Assembly: GCA_964019055.1 (NCBI GenBank)
Contig: OZ025208.1
Span: 16,419,457-16,483,456, forward strand
Origin: Anthopleura xanthogrammica
Taxonomy: Eukaryota > Cnidaria > Anthozoa > Actiniaria > Actiniidae
DNA: 64,000 nucleotides
Direction: 5' to 3'
Positions within the stretch are counted from its first letter, which is position 1; the number at the start of each line of letters is the position of its first letter. The translations under genes and the position numbers were made by a program. The notes beneath the pieces are model-generated. The model made no database searches. It saw only the letters and a program-made list of their open reading frames with translations, and was not told the origin of the DNA. Shown here one piece after another: positions 12,801-25,640 of this stretch.

Positions 12801-14568
12801 AGAATATAATTATAGATCTCTTTATCTTGGGCGTAATGTTTTCTCATTTCAGACCACGCGTCATTCTCTAGAGTATCATTTTTTTGTTTAACAGTTGTGC
12901 ACGAGAAGACACAAATACATATACAACTCAAATAAAGAATCTTATTCTCAAGAGAATGACACATGGTCTGAAACATTACACCAGAGGTAAAGAGGTCTAT
13001 AATCATGATAGCTTTTTACTGATCCACATTTTTGTTTTTAAAAGTTATTGTTTTTTTTTCAATAACAATAGCCCTGCCAGGGCTGACTTTTCTTACCTCT
13101 CCGTTTGTTGCTGGAGTGCTCAGTGATATACTCTATTTCTTTTACCTGGAGACGAGAAATAAAGTTAAATAATTATTTTTTATTTAGATGTCTGAATACA
13201 CCATAATGAAGCCTTTAGCGTCGCGTCAAACAGCCACATACTGATATATCAAAGAATTTGATAACAATGCAAATCAATTCAGCTAAAGGTCCCTTGGGGA
13301 AGGCTCTGCTGATAGTGATCATTTATACTCCCCATTACTTCAACGAAACATTTGGAAAAAAATGGCATGACAAAGTAAACATGCTCAAAAAAAATAACTA
13401 TGTATCAATAATAACAATACAAACTTTATCCCAGTAAGTGGACTATGGAAAATTCTACATTCTGATTGGCTACGATACTGATTATAATCTATTTGGGTTA
13501 AGACAGCAAAGTGCTCTATAGACTAACTGAATATTTGATGGAGAACATACTTCTCATACGCAACTTATCATGATAAAACAGACACAAATATATACATCAA
13601 CGTCATAAGCTCGATAAGATTATAAAAAAAAAATTAAATTACTCTACATTACACAATTTTATAGATGATTGCACATCACCATTTAATCCAATTTTCAGGG
13701 GGAAATCTGTGTGTTTCGAATTCTCTCATTAGGCAGTGTGTCGGAGTAATAAATGCCCACTTTGTGAGCACTGTGGCTATTAGGATAATACAGCTCAGCT
13801 GCCTACGTAACTACTACATGTACTTAGGCTGGTTTAAACTCCTTTTAAGGCATTAATAATATTTGGCTATAATTCTTTTATCATAAGCACATCACATCCG
13901 GAAGCTCATAGAAGGCAAGGAAACCTCTTCAAAATAACTCATGTTTGTCAAAGTAAGCTTGACGAATTTGTGTTTTTTTGGCAGCTATTTTTAAAAATAT
14001 TCTTCATGGTTATTTCAGGTGAAAAACATCTTTGTTCATGAAAACAATATTCAATTCTAGAGCTGTCTACGATCTGAAACTAGTAATTATTTCTTTTGAC
14101 AATGATGAGGATTCTAACAGAAAATCACAATATTAGTGCTTACTACAGTACAAAACAAAAATTCATGTGCAAATTACAAAATGAGTATAAAGGGCATTAT
14201 GAACTACAATGTACAAATTTTAAATTATAAACCTTTAAGTTTATAAAGGGAAAAAATCAATATGTTCTCATTCTTTCATTCTCTTTTCTATGTCAACTCT
14301 GTTTCCTTCTTTCTTTCTGTGTTTAAAATTGTCTTTCTTCTGTTTTTGCTAAGTTCATTCTTTCTCCACTTCTCTCTTCTTTTTTTTCTCTTTCATTTTT
14401 TCCATTCATAACTTCATTTTTTATTTATTTCTTGCCTTTTTTCTCTTTTTCTCTTTATTTCTTGTATCAATCTATAAGTTCATTCTTCCTTCTTCAGTTG
14501 ACTTTTTTCTTTTTCTTCTTTCTTTTTTAATTCTTTCTTTCTTCCTTCCTTCCTTCCTTTCTTTTTAA

Positions 14569-14619
<51 letters not shown>

Positions 14620-17600
14620 TTTTCTTTCTTTCTTTCTTTCTACCTTCCTTCCTTTCTTTCTAACTTCCTTCCTTTCTTTCTTTCTAACTTTCTTTCTTTC
14701 TTTCTTTCTTCCTAACTTTCTTTCTTTCTTTCCATCTTTTTTTCCTGCCTTCCTTTTCCTTTAATCGTCCATTAAAAACTACCTAGTATAATCATTATAA
14801 CAATAACTGACACAGCACTCAGATCAAATCAATATTCACCACACCACTCGTGATCATCAGCCATATGGATTTTATTCCGTCTAGTATTCCCTCCCACACA
14901 ATAATAAACCATAACACAAAAACATGTACTACTTACTGCTGCATATTTTGCAAAATAATCCCGTATTTTATCATCTGAAGTGTCTGGCTTCAATCCACCA
15001 ACAAAAATCTTCTTTACCCGGAGATGTGGAGGCTGAAAACCAAGATAACAGCAATGATTTATTATTGATCCCAGGCCATATACCATTAAAACTTTGAAAA
15101 TAACCCTAAGGCATTCTATAGGTAGATACTAAAAGGTTGTCTGCCCAAGACGAATATTACCATGAGGGTTTTTCAATATTAATCAAAATGGTAGTCAGTC
15201 ATTAATTTTTCTGAAAGTAAATTTTAGGTAAATGTGAGGCTGAGCTAGGACTCCTTGTGACTGCCTGAGGGCAAAATTTGGACATCTAGGGTTGAAAATG
15301 GAAGCTAGATAATATCATGAATTTATGTTCTGTTAATGTATGACATGGCATTTACTTTATTTTCTATTAGCAGAAATATGGATATTTTACTTCATTCTTT
15401 TCAGGGAATTAAATCTGTGCCTCATAGGTTTGATTTCTGGACTCTGTCTCTTAATTCAAGAGTTTTTCTCCAGGTTCTCCAGTTCTCCTCCATCCACAAA
15501 ACCTAACAAGCTAAATTCCAATTCAATCTGTGAGTTAGCCATGCCCAGACTTTAATAATCTCAGGCGTTGTTTCAGGGTATTGATAAAATTTGAAAGTTC
15601 CTAGAATACATTTCAAGGTCCTGACCTTTCACGCTCCTGTGTAAATAGTGAACGGCTACAAAATACTTATAAAAATATGTATTAATTAATCAGGTAACAG
15701 TCAATCATTCTCCATTTTAAGTTCAATGTTGCTGAGTTTGTAATTCATATTTTTATCATGATACTAAAATGTATCGGTTTTAATAAAAGAATTATTAATA
15801 ATATTCTAGTCTGTGTTATATATTTTTGGTTTTTGTTTCTATTTAATCATTATAGCTATGCTGTTATGTACAATTAGCACAAACCTAATTCCAGGTTAGG
15901 AAGATTTCTATAATGGTGAAGTTCTTAGTTCATATAAAACAATTACCGAAAATGTTTAGTCTCTACTACAGTATATGTCATTGAGTTCAAATGCTTCAGG
16001 GGCTTTCATTGCTTTATTGGTGACTCAGCCTTACAAATGCAAGCAGGGGGTGGTGGGATGGGGTATCTTTGGAAAGTCCAAAAATGTGTGGATTCATTCT
16101 TATGCAACTCTCTCCTCTTTTCAGGACAACTACCCCCCCCCCCCCCCCCAACACAAACACACACAAAATCTGTGAAAATAAAAATTTGATGGACTCCTCT
16201 CTAAAATCACCATAAGCTTACTATAGATAGATTCCCTGTCTAGATAGGTTATCAAAACTATGGACTACCAGGTCAATATGATATAAAAACACTACCTAAC
16301 ATTATGGGATCATTTTGATGTAGTTCGATATTATTAAACTCCAAAATTTGCTTCAAAGAAGACCTTTTAGTAGCTGAATAAATTAAAACCCTGCATTTCT
16401 GCTATCTGTTAAAAAATATTTAAAATGCAAAGTTTTTAAAGTCGGAAGACAGGAAGAAGCTGTCATTTTCTACGAGTTTAACCTTGATTAAATAACATTC
16501 AGGATATTTTTGTTCAAAGCCTGTGGATTCCAGACTAATTTATTCTTTTTTTAATTATAAACAATTAAGGATAGGGCTGAATGGGTCTAGCTTTGACTTC
16601 GCTTAGACAACATGTAGTTACGTATATCAACAATGTTATTTTGTAATAGATCTTTGCTTCACTATAAAAAGAAACCTATTACCCGAAAGTATACCAGCAC
16701 GTTCTGAGTTTGCCATGTCCAATTCAAGCAGAATTGATCTCACACAAAGCTCTCTTGAATACCAATTTATTTTCCCACTATGTACGTATATAGTTATCTG
16801 AGTATATGAGTATCACGTTTCAAGGGAAAAAAAAAAATACCATATTTCATTTTTCTTCGCCACAGCTTGGCATCTGAAAATTTAGGCAATTTTAATTTTC
16901 TTAAAGTTCAATATATTAGTTCAGTTTTTAACCATTATAATTCCTTTTAAACATTATGGACACTCGTCTGACTTTCCTAAAAATTCTATGTTCTTAAATA
17001 AACTTAAAATATATTTATAAATCAGATATACAATATGTAAACATTAGTCTAATAATAGGGCAGGGTAATAACTAAAATCTCTTATATGTGAATTGTACAA
17101 TTCCTCTCGTCAAGTACCCTCTTTGGACATGAAGAGTTTAGCATTATATTAAATGTATGCATGGTTATTTCTTGATGATCCTGGGGATAGGGATATTGGG
17201 TGGTTACTATAAAAACAAGAAGTGTTCTTAAAATAGAACAAACTTCCTTCTGGCATTATAGAATTAGCATGGCATGATCACGTCTTGGTACTCATTTCTT
17301 GCTTCCCATGTAAGTTATTAAGATCTTAATATATTTTGTTTTCAAGACTTTTTGAAGTTTCCTTCTTTTTTACTTCAGTTTTTAACTATAGCTAGTAGCC
17401 CTTAGATAATAATAATGATAATAATAGTAATAATAATAATAATAAATAAATAAAAATAAAAAATTATAATAATAATAGTAATAATTATAGTAGTAGTAAT
17501 AATAATAAAAATAACAATCTATAATAATAATAATAATTATAGTAATTGTAATAATAATAATAATAATAATTTGAAAATATAAATGTACCCAGGATTCATT

Positions 17601-20600
17601 TCACCAATGTAGACATTCTCTGGTTCATTTTCTATCATAGATTAAAATTATTAACGAGAGGACATCTGTTGTTGAAATAATACTGATATTATTAACAAAA
17701 TTATTATTTTGAATTTGATAAAGACTAAATATGTTGAATTTGCAACCAGGATTATAACGAATTCACTTGTAACGATAACTGAAGAAGATCTGAGTCCAGA
17801 TCGAAATGTCTTGAAAAAACATACTTTAAAACAAACCAGAGTCAACTAATTGATTTAAAAAAGACTAAATATGATGCAGACTTTTTAAACAGCAACTATA
17901 TCATGAAAAAGATTAATTCTTTAAATAACCATATTGGAAGGTGGCCACCCTACAGGAAGTAGGAGGATCCTGCATATCATAAATAGCTTCTCAAATAAAA
18001 TTAAAATAATCTCTTTTTTAAAACAGTCACATGTATAAGGATGTCATATAGCTTATGTTCTCAAACTCTTCAAATTCTCAAAATTAATACTTAATACAAT
18101 CTGATACGATACTGTACATTTACAGCAAACACTTATTGAAACTAAAATTTGTTATAATGCAAATATATGGTTTTTTTTTGCTTTTTTTTTAAAAATGTGT
18201 TTATACTTATTACAATATTTATTACAATCTAGAATATTTTTCAACCTTGAAATATATCTTTCCTTTTTTTAATATAAGAATAGAAAAAATAAAATTGGCA
18301 GCTGAATCATAACAGCAGATAATGAGACTCCTATAGGCTCTGAAACAGCTAATTTTGTCTATAATTAGAGAAAAATTCATTGAACCTTAGAACTTCCTCT
18401 GTTATTTAGTCTAATATTTCCTTTCTAAATCAGGAACACGTGTAATTAAGGAAACACACAGAGTTCTGTCTTGCTAAGAAAATAGGAATAAATAGGAAAT
18501 AGCCCTTAAATTTGATTAATCTTGTGTACAAGATAATCCATTCTAGCTAATAAAGCACTAAGATAAGAGTAGGCAGTGTTTGCAGTTTTTAGCTTTTATA
18601 TATATAAAAGGGTCCATTTGTTTGGATTGATCTGGCATGTTTGATTTTGACTGATTATTGGAGGCAAACACGAGAATATTTATTAATGCTATGAATAAAT
18701 ATTAAATCATCTCAAAATCAACTCACTCCTCAAATTTGATTTTAAAGTATAAAAAATATTTGTACAAAATTTCTGAGTTTACTTGCTTGTAAAACTTAAC
18801 ACAACTACAACATCCCTCATCTTTGACTAAAATATCTTTTATTCATTTATTTTTTACATATATATTTATTAGGTGTTTTTGCTTTTTTATTTATTTTTTT
18901 TGCGAGAAAAATTTGCTTGAAGAAACATAACTTTGAAAAATATATTTGTACAACATGTCAGCTGAATGTACCATAATGTTTTTATTAAATTGTATTTCGA
19001 GAAATTCTTGTATTCAAAATGAATAATTATTTTAAATATTTAAATAAAAGACCATAATTATAGAACTTTCAATGTTACACAATGTTTCAACTTTGATGGG
19101 GAACAATTTTGTATACAATATTCAAGAAATGTAGCTAAGGAGAAGAATAAATAACTGGTCTTTATTTCTCTCCATCAAAATGACATGAAAAGATGATAGT
19201 TAGTGTCCCTAAAGTGTAAAAATAAATATTGGTTCACTTGGATCAACATTTTAAGAATGTCAAACATTAATAAAAGTTCTTCAAATAGAATGCCAAAATA
19301 CTAGCAGAATATTAAATACTGGTTTAATCAACCGTAGCTCAGTTAATAACCATGGTAGATCAAACACATTTAATTATTACTTTTTAACTAAAATTTACAT
19401 CTCTTTATTTTATTATTTTCTTTGGGAAATATACAGATTACTCCAGAAGTCTACAAGAAACATTTTTTTGAAACAGTCTGATATCCAAGGCAAATGAATT
19501 GTGAATCTATATAATGACAGCTGTTGAAATTATCAGGTTTTTTATGTTTTAAAATTACTTAAGAATTTTTTAAACCTTAAGAGTTTTACGATGATAATAA
19601 TAATGATAATAATGATAATAATAATAATCAAATATATATTCATCGTAAAGCCGAGACACTATAGCATTCATCATATCTTATTAAGGCATGGTGTCAGCCA
19701 GAAAAAGTTTTAAAATGGTTAAATTCTCCACTGCAAATCAAACTGGATTTATAACTAAAAATATATTTACAGAGCTAAACACAGAACATATAATACTCTA
19801 CATATTCATCTACTGTGAGTTAAATAAATGCCAATAAGGGTACATTACTCACCAGTATAACCTTACACAGTGACTCTAAAGCTAAAAACACATATATATA
19901 ATACATATAATGCTTTGCTCTTCGTTATAGAGAACTTTATAGAATTACACACAGAATGTATATAATACTAAACACATTCACCTACTGTGAGAAATTTAAA
20001 CAAATGCTTTTAATAACAGTTATATATAACAAGGGTATATTTCCCACCACTATAATCTTACACAAGCATATAAACCTGACTAAATTCCCATTGACCTCAG
20101 AAAACAAGAAGATTTTAACCCTTGATGTCCAAACTCCACACTCAGCCATTTCAGATAGAATCAAGTAAATTATTCTTAACTTATTTTAAAAATATGAATT
20201 AATTTAGTTTGTTTATACCTTTACCTTTCCTATGGGTGCAGCGTGTTTGGGATCAATCTACAAAAAGAAAATAAATCAATGGTCAGCAAACTTGATAAAT
20301 AAATAAAAACGCTTTCAGACAGCCATAAAAATTTCATCAGATACATCGTTGTTCGATCTAGGTAAATAACAAAATTAAGCTTATGATTTTGGATGTTTTA
20401 GAAAGCATTAAAAATTACTGATAACTTTTTTAAATGTATCGATCTGTGCATGATAAAACTTATATAAATTTGTAAAATGTCATTCAAAAATTATGTACTT
20501 TAAAAACTGGGATTTTTTAAATGAATTTTTTCAATGTTTGTATAAATGTTAGATAAATATCATTCCTCAATTTCCAAAAAAATAATACCAGTATTATATA

Positions 20601-23600
20601 GAGGAAATATAACCTTGTAAATGAATATAAATCACCAAATATAGATTACTTTTAATGCTGCTTAAAAGCCATACGACAATCAAGGTTCAAAAGATGATGT
20701 TTCGACAGAAAATTAAAACCTTTCCTACTAAAAATGGGTTATTTTACAACATAGAAAATTGTAAAAATTTATTAAATTATTTTGAAAATTTATGTACCGT
20801 TCTTCCATCTAAAATGTGAGGTCCAGTTTGAAGAACCTGAAAACAAAGCAAAGAACAATAATTATTTAATATGCTATTTATTAATGATTTATTTACATTG
20901 TCTTTTTGGCAGAAAATATTTGTAATCATATGCTGACTGTATTGTGTTTTAAAGTTTTAACTTTATCAGAAAACAGTGTTTGAGACAGTGGTGTTTCAGG
21001 ATAGTTAGGACAACCATACGACTCATGGGGAATTTGTTTCAAGAGCCATTAACACTATGATGATTCACCAGACTTCAGTTTGCAAATGTCATTTTTTTCT
21101 GAGAAAAAACATCTTACTCATCAGCCTGATGAATCAGTTTTAATGTCCGGAAATCAATCCATTTTCTACTTGCCTGAGATGATATTATCTTGGTTTGTAC
21201 TACATCTTTAATTTATCAAATTCTCTCTCGACAAAGCTGATAAAACATTTTCTTAAAAGCTACGTTTTCACTAAAAATACTAAAAACGTTTTATAATTTT
21301 TCCAAAAACAAAGCTTTACTATCTATACAAATATTTATCTTCAAATAATTAGTTAACATAATTATGACTTGAATAAAAAATATAAGTTTATAATAACTGT
21401 TTGCTTCTGTTACAAATGGTGAAAATGTTTGCTAGTATAGGAGTGAAATTGGTAATGGTTTCTGCAGGTATCCTGGTGTTTATTGAAAAAACAAATTAGC
21501 CAGGTTTTTTTTTCAGAAATAATAATGAATATCTTATAGCTAGTGTTCCACAAACACTTGTTACCTCTGAGCAAGGATATTGCAAACAAATACATCATTC
21601 TGAGCTCTAAGACTAAATATATACGAGACAAGAGAGGAAGGGGAAACTCTTAAAGATAAAAACAAATTATAATTCCATTCATCTTTCGACCAAAAAGATT
21701 ATCCCTTTTGCCTTTTTATCTTGTCTTGCATAAAATACAAAGCTAATCTGTCCAATTCATGGACTCTTGAAACTTGAATTTAATGTGGAATAAATGTTTA
21801 ACAATTTGTAAATGAAATTATTCTTCATAATAAAGAACCAAGCATAAATTCAAATCATCTTATTTTCTCTTTGTTCTATTTGAAAACTAATATCAAACGT
21901 ATAATTTTCTTCTTGAAGAAATGCATTATTTATTTGAATTAGAATTACTTGAAAAATTTTCATTTTTGGTTCTAAGTGTTTTTGAAATTCCCTATATTCT
22001 TAATATGTAAAAAATCTATAAATTTTGCTCTTGTCTTGAAAGTAGTTTTCAAGAAATAAAAGTCTTAATGACAAAATGCTTTGTTTTTAGAGTTGTTGAA
22101 TGCATTGATTATCATCATAGCTCCAGGGTGCTTGTAAACTAAATACATTTATATGTAAATAATGGAACATGGACTCTGTCCATTATGCTCCAAGGGGATT
22201 CCAAATTGTGAGCTTTTATCTCAGGAGAAATAGCAAATTAGAAAAGGGGAAGGACACCTCCTGTTTTCAATTGATCTGGGGGAAACCATCTTTGATCAGC
22301 TGTCAGTGGAATAAAAAGATATCTAGCCACGTGCTGATATGATATCTTACGAAAACCTGTTTACAAATCATTTCCTCCAAAAAATGCAAAAGCTATTCTT
22401 TTAAGTGGCCTGATCTTTAATTTCACTTTGATGGGTGCTTTAGAGGCTTGGCTGTATTTGCACAGCCCTAGCAAGAATCACACATGGTTGCAATCTAGTT
22501 CAATCATTAAAATCAATGGCCTATACTCATATCCTTAATTTACAAGGTCAATAAAATTCAGTCTTTTTATTTGGGACTTCTATGTGGGATTTGAGGGTCG
22601 GTGATAAAACTTTTCATCAAAATAACCATGATTTGTTTGGTTCTAATTATGAATAAATCATTCAAATGGTCTTAATCACTAGTCATTTGACTTTAAGGAG
22701 CTCGTGGAGAAGGTAAAATTTACCAGCTGAAAATAAAAACTGTTTGTTTAAGAAGAGGCAGGCAGTGACATCAAGTGGATAATTTTTAACAAAGCTGGTA
22801 CCAACTTGAATTTGCCACTAGCAACTGAGTTGCTGACTACCAAAAATTGCTCATTAACAAGCCCCTGAGGATGCAAGTAACTGACAAGCCCTTGTCAAAA
22901 CTTAGACATCCTCTTGAATATGTACATCCCTCATATCACCAGCCCCGGAAAGAGCCAGAATATATCAACTTTAAACTGGAAATAGTTCATGGCAGTGAAA
23001 AAGGGTTTCGAAATGGCATGTATATAAAACTCTTAAAAGGGTGTTTGGTCTCTTGAAGTGACAGTTGTAAAGACACCACATTACTCATTAATATATAATC
23101 AATATGCCATCTATCATTAAGAGTGACAATTGCTGCTGTTGGCTCTTTTTTGTTTGCCATCCATTTGAGTCATAATGTTGACACTGATACCCCACTAAGA
23201 AAAGGCCGTTATTCAGTTTGCATACAGCGCAAGTCCTAGCTATTTTCAAAGTGAACATGCTTGACTCATATGTATCAAAACAATACTATAAAATCCATGG
23301 CACCTAGCTGTCTGTTTGCGCGCTAAGACCGTCTGGTGGTCAGGATCGATTGTATAAATTATGAGCGCAAACCATTAGTGCAGTCGAGCGAGTCTTTGAC
23401 ACGTTTCGCTAGTCGCACGAAATATCCTTGCGCGCAAGCCCCAGGATACCAAGAGAAAGAAAAGGAAATTATAGTACCAGTATCACTGTAAGAAGAAAGG
23501 TTGTAACTCACCGCATCGGCTTGAGACTGGTCCTTAAATTGAACAAATGCAAAGCCTCTGAAAAAGAGAGAGAGAAAAATTAGACGAATAATTCAACCGA

Positions 23601-25047
23601 GTCTGGAGCAGACAAAGCCTTAGTCATTTGCATTTCATTTGGCTTAATGGATCTCAGCTTTGAGGGCTGTTATTGCACGGGTTAGCCAGTTATTGGCATG
23701 CAAACCCAACGTTCGCGTCACACGTTAACGTCGCTTGGAGATGAAAACTTTTCGATATTACCAAGTCACGAATACTTAAAATAAACCTAAAACAGCGCAG
23801 AACCCTTACGCCTCGAGTATAGAAACGAATAATCCAGCGAACTTTCTTGGTTTGTTTTTGAATCGAAGTCAAAACGGAAAGTTCCGGGTTGCGCTGTATA
23901 TTGGCTTGCGCGATGCGCCCCTTCATCCCATGCGGTTGACTATCAATGGAAGGCGAATGTTCGAAATTTAACTTCGCTAAATCGCCCGCAAAATAACTCA
24001 GCACTGTTAGGGGGTCTGTTTATCCTAAAATTAAAATATCTATGTTGCTTTAGAATAATAGTGTTCTCTTAGTTTATCAAGTAAACAACGGGTAAAATAA
24101 AAACATTGCTAGACAGTCGCACCGGTAGAGGTGTTTGTAACTGTTAAAGGAAAGAGAAAGGAAATTCAGCGACGCGTTTTACAACAAACGCCACAAATTC
24201 CAACGTGTATTTTCTAAAGAGCAAAGAAAACTGCAAATATTCGTCCTAAATTAAATATGTAAACTGTGTAAGAAGCACGTGGTACAGGAACAAGAGAGAG
24301 TAAAGTTAATACAAATAACAGCAGTCAGTTTGAAGCTGTTCTAATTCTTCCACCTAAACAGTTAAACACATAGGGAATGATCTTGGGAGAAAAACTCACC
24401 TAGGTCGGCCTGTAAGAGGGTCAAATTTTATATCCACGCCAACTACATCTCCAAATTTAGAAAAATAAGACTTTAAACTGTCTGGTTTGGAAGGAAAAAT
24501 ATGAATTAGCGAGGGGAAATAGAAGTTCCTTGTATGAGAACCCGGTTACTTTTCAAAAGTACATCACCAACCACAAGAAAAGATGAAGCGAATTTTTGAA
24601 ATTTATACCCAAACTTTGAAATTAAAGCTTACCTTTTGAGGTGTCGTAGCTTAATCCTCCCACAAAAAGCTTCCTGTAGAAAAGAAGAAGATTTTAGCCC
24701 ACGTTTTGAGCGCTAGACAGGAAAATATACGTGTACATATTAGAAACTTTCAATGAAAGACCGTACGAAAAATATTGAAATACTAGAAAAATACTATAAA
24801 TTCAAAGAGATTGTACAAAGATGTGAATATAGTGGTCTTCAAGGCTTTGGATTCAGAATGAATAATAATAAAATATATTTTGGAATAATTTTTAGAATTT
24901 TTCTAAAGTCAGAAGGAAATATTGACTTCGACAAGAAGACATACGGCGCATCACTTCTCACCCTATGTCGTCGTCTTTTGTCATTCTAGTTTTATTTGGT
25001 CCCAGAGATGTATCAATAATCCCGTTTAGTACATTGTTTTCAGACAT
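6862..25047 (-). CDS. Two-RRM RNA-binding protein, DAZAP1/Hrb27C-hnRNP type
   Basis: Twelve coding exons, all in phase: 25047-24962, 24673-24633, 24481-24400, 23557-23512, 20836-20798, 20257-20225, 15032-14937, 13145-13097, 10649-10567, 9661-9565, 8222-8169, 7107-6862 (317 codons so far). The start reads MSENNVLNG and the first exon ends DDDIG, leading into RRM1: RNP2 KLFVGG at residues 30-35 and RNP1 RGFAFVQF at 70-77. RRM2 has KIFVGG at 117-122 and RGFCFVSF at 157-164. The linker VLQTGPHILDGRTIDPK is characteristic of DAZAP1 and insect Hrb27C; RRM2 looks more hnRNP D-like. The tail is Gly/Tyr/Ala-rich with an Ala7 run and a few RG dipeptides. Expected role, from the family: nuclear/cytoplasmic mRNA binding in splicing and translation. 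Oddity: RRM2 reads AKYAAVKE, where relatives usually have Gly in place of the Ala pair. The last exon is unresolved (stop at 2804 or 6821). Confidence 0.88.
7490..7715. mobile_element. Foldback element (family J) and adjoining dispersed repeat
   Basis: GAGTGACCACAAAACAATGG at about 7591 followed by CTCCAAGTCGAGGTTG is mirrored by CAACCTCGACTTAGAGC and then TATTGTTTCGTGGTCACTCA at about 7660-7700. The left flank (about 7525-7590, TCAAACACTGACCACCATGT) recurs at 52294-52362. A related but shorter foldback lies at 57361-57519. It is inside an intron of the DAZAP1-like gene. Confidence 0.6.
7828..7976. mobile_element. MITE family A, copy 2
   Basis: The arms ATTCACCAATTTTCATACAC.. and ..ATATATGGTGAAT are inverted. 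The inner arms share ACAAAGCATTCAATCGAAGTTGC with the copy at 1163-1297. It directly abuts the family C element starting at 7976, so the two insertions meet at TA. Confidence 0.65.
7976..8105. mobile_element. MITE family C, copy 1
   Basis: Ends TAGACCCCTTGCA and TGCAAGTGGTCTA are inverted, with TA at each edge. The inner arms are GCAGCTCAATTTGGAGGACA and its complement around CCCCCAAATTGAGCTGC. Other copies lie at 43591-43730 and 57898-58029, with a half copy at 10757-10835. The TA edges suggest a TA-targeting (Tc1/mariner-like) mobiliser; this is an inference. Confidence 0.75.
8549..8647. mobile_element. MITE family F, short hairpin
   Basis: TAGTCTCCTTCGCAGCCATT at 8549 is complementary to the end AACAGCTGTGAAGGAGACTA at 8647. 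The centre, CCCTCCCCACTAAGGAGAGGG, itself folds. Related hairpins of the same style (TCGCAGACGTTCTTAGGGTC) occur at 45038-45118 and 62649-62763. Confidence 0.65.
8720..8895 (+). mobile_element. tRNA-derived SINE, sense orientation
   Basis: The order of blocks matches the other SINE copies: CGCCTCTCACCAATGC, a B-box-like GGGCTGGAGTCCC, then GTAGAGTT, TTTTCCAGTTTTTCTCCCTC and an AT-rich end. It shows no 57-bp units. It is a dispersed repeat in an intron of the DAZAP1-like gene. Confidence 0.55.
10757..11033. mobile_element. Chimeric MITE (family C left half, other right part)
   Basis: It begins like family C (TATAGACCCCTTTCATGTGA, CAGCTCAATTTGAAGGAC) to about 10835. It then becomes a different foldback: GAGTGATCACACACAAAGCA at about 10856 against TGCTTAGTGTGTGATCATGC at about 11000. 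It closes with GCGGTCTATAG. The outer TAGACC/GGTCTA ends still match as inverted repeats. Confidence 0.5.
11094..11260. mobile_element. MITE family B, copy 1
   Basis: Terminal inverted repeats ATAGACCTTTTTAGCTTC and GAAGCTAAAAAGGTCTAT are perfect. Inner arms CCCATTTCAGACCACATGAC and CACATGGTCTGAAATGGGC are also inverted. Copies lie at 12811-13001 and, truncated, at 61731-61876. Confidence 0.75.
12185..12412 (-). mobile_element. tRNA-derived SINE, antisense copy
   Basis: Read on the minus strand it has an A-box-like TTGGCATAGTAGTGAGAGC, then a B-box GGGTTTGAGTCC, a body GGTTCTCCAGTTTTCCTCCC and an end CTTCTAAATTCCAATTGG followed by GGAATCCACTGTTAAT. That 3' end is shared with the copy at 63335-63500. 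It sits in an intron of the DAZAP1-like gene. An open frame across it is a by-product. Confidence 0.7.
12811..13001. mobile_element. MITE family B, copy 2
   Basis: The left end TATAGATCTCTTTATCTTGG and right end AGGTAAAGAGGTCTATA are imperfect inverted repeats. TTTCAGACCACGCGTCATTC pairs with GAATGACACATGGTCTGAAA. It lies 96 bp downstream of the 13145-13097 exon on the minus strand. Confidence 0.7.
14280..14745. repeat. Polypyrimidine region with (CTTT)n microsatellite
   Basis: An almost pure C/T tract on the plus strand (purine on the transcribed minus strand). Its core at about 14570-14640 is (CTTT)n, with CCTT variants. It is in the intron just downstream of the RRM2 exon at 15032-14937. 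Confidence 0.85.
15420..15580 (+). mobile_element. SINE with one 57-bp tail unit, sense
   Basis: B-box-like AGGTTTGATTTCTGG at about 15427, body CTCCAGGTTCTCCAGTTCTC, linker CTAAATTCCAATTCAATCTG, then GTGAGTTAGCCATGCCCAGA and TTGTTTCAGGGT of the 57-bp unit. This copy shows the order head, body, single tail unit and so links the two repeat types. Confidence 0.65.
17405..17575. repeat. (AAT)n-rich microsatellite
   Basis: Runs of AAT with AGT, AAA and ATT variants over about 170 bp, in the large intron of the DAZAP1-like gene. Confidence 0.85.
20837..23511 (-). other. 2.7 kb intron of the DAZAP1-like gene
   Basis: An AT-rich intron between the RNP1 exon of RRM1 (23557-23512) and the VLQTGPH exon (20836-20798). 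Apart from scattered short AT runs I see no repeat family and no coding exon in it. The last 200 bp (23300-23500) is more GC-rich, with CpG dinucleotides. Confidence 0.5.
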
Positions 25048-25640
25048 AGTAGTGATTCTCTCGACTCTGCAGGCTTCAATTTAGTTGGAAATCATCCCCA
25101 AAAGCCACGAAATCCCTGTCTGGATGTTATCCATGCACCTCACTTGAACCCATACTGGAAGCACCGCTCAACAACCCCCTTACAACACAAAGCATTGTGG
25201 GAAAACCCTTCCAACCTATCACGTGATCCAAAATCCTCATCCTCATTGGTTAATTCACATACATGAGGTCAGAATAACGCAATCTGATTGGTCAAATAAC
25301 CAGACTACGAAGGCGGTACTTTACAGCCAATATACAACCACCAGGCATGGAGAATATTGAGGCCATTTGCTTCTATTTTGAAGGGATAATTTTGGCATTC
25401 TGACATCATATACGCTTCATGCACGCGATGGCGGCGCTAGTGCACGCGATGCCTGCGAGAATTGCTCTTTTAAAACAGTGTTTTCTACTTAAAAAATCAT
25501 CTAAAATCGATGACTTCAAGAAGTAAACCTTAAAACGCGATTTTTCAAAACATCTAGATATCTGCTGAGCGACTCCTATAGAATTCGACCTTAGGACTTT
25601 GACCAATCAGACAACGCCAACGAATAATTCCAAGCGTTCA
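25048..25640 (-). promoter_or_regulatory. Candidate promoter of the DAZAP1-like gene
   Basis: Upstream of the start codon at 25047 there are three CCAAT-type motifs (ATTGG at about 25251 and 25289; CCAATCAG at about 25599) and a TCACGTGA E-box at about 25208. A local rise in CpG follows around 25425-25455. No TATA box is clear. The transcription start is not determined. Confidence 0.4.

Larger units (their letters stand above)
15033..20224 (-). other. 5.2 kb intron of the DAZAP1-like gene
   Basis: The longest supported intron of the gene. It contains a sense-oriented SINE at about 15420-15580 with one 57-bp unit, a poly-C run at 16133-16149, an (AAT)n-rich block at 17405-17575, a LINE/Penelope-like fragment at about 17755-17835 and (AAT)n near 19590-19630. 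I see no exon with splice sites inside it. Confidence 0.6.

Noticed and set aside
23690..24004. 104-codon minus-strand frame in a DAZAP1-like intron
   Set aside because: No domain and no flanking splice signals in a useful phase; the region is only somewhat GC-richer than its surroundings.
24753..24989. 78-codon plus-strand frame overlapping the DAZAP1-like first intron
   Set aside because: It is antisense to the well-supported first coding exon and has no recognisable domain.
25110..25160. Possible first exon of the DAZAP1-like gene reading MGSSE before a GTGCAT or GTGAGG donor
   Set aside because: Neither donor gives the phase 2 junction needed by the 24673 acceptor. The exon at 25047-24962 does, and ends in DDDIG immediately before KLFVGG, as expected for the family.
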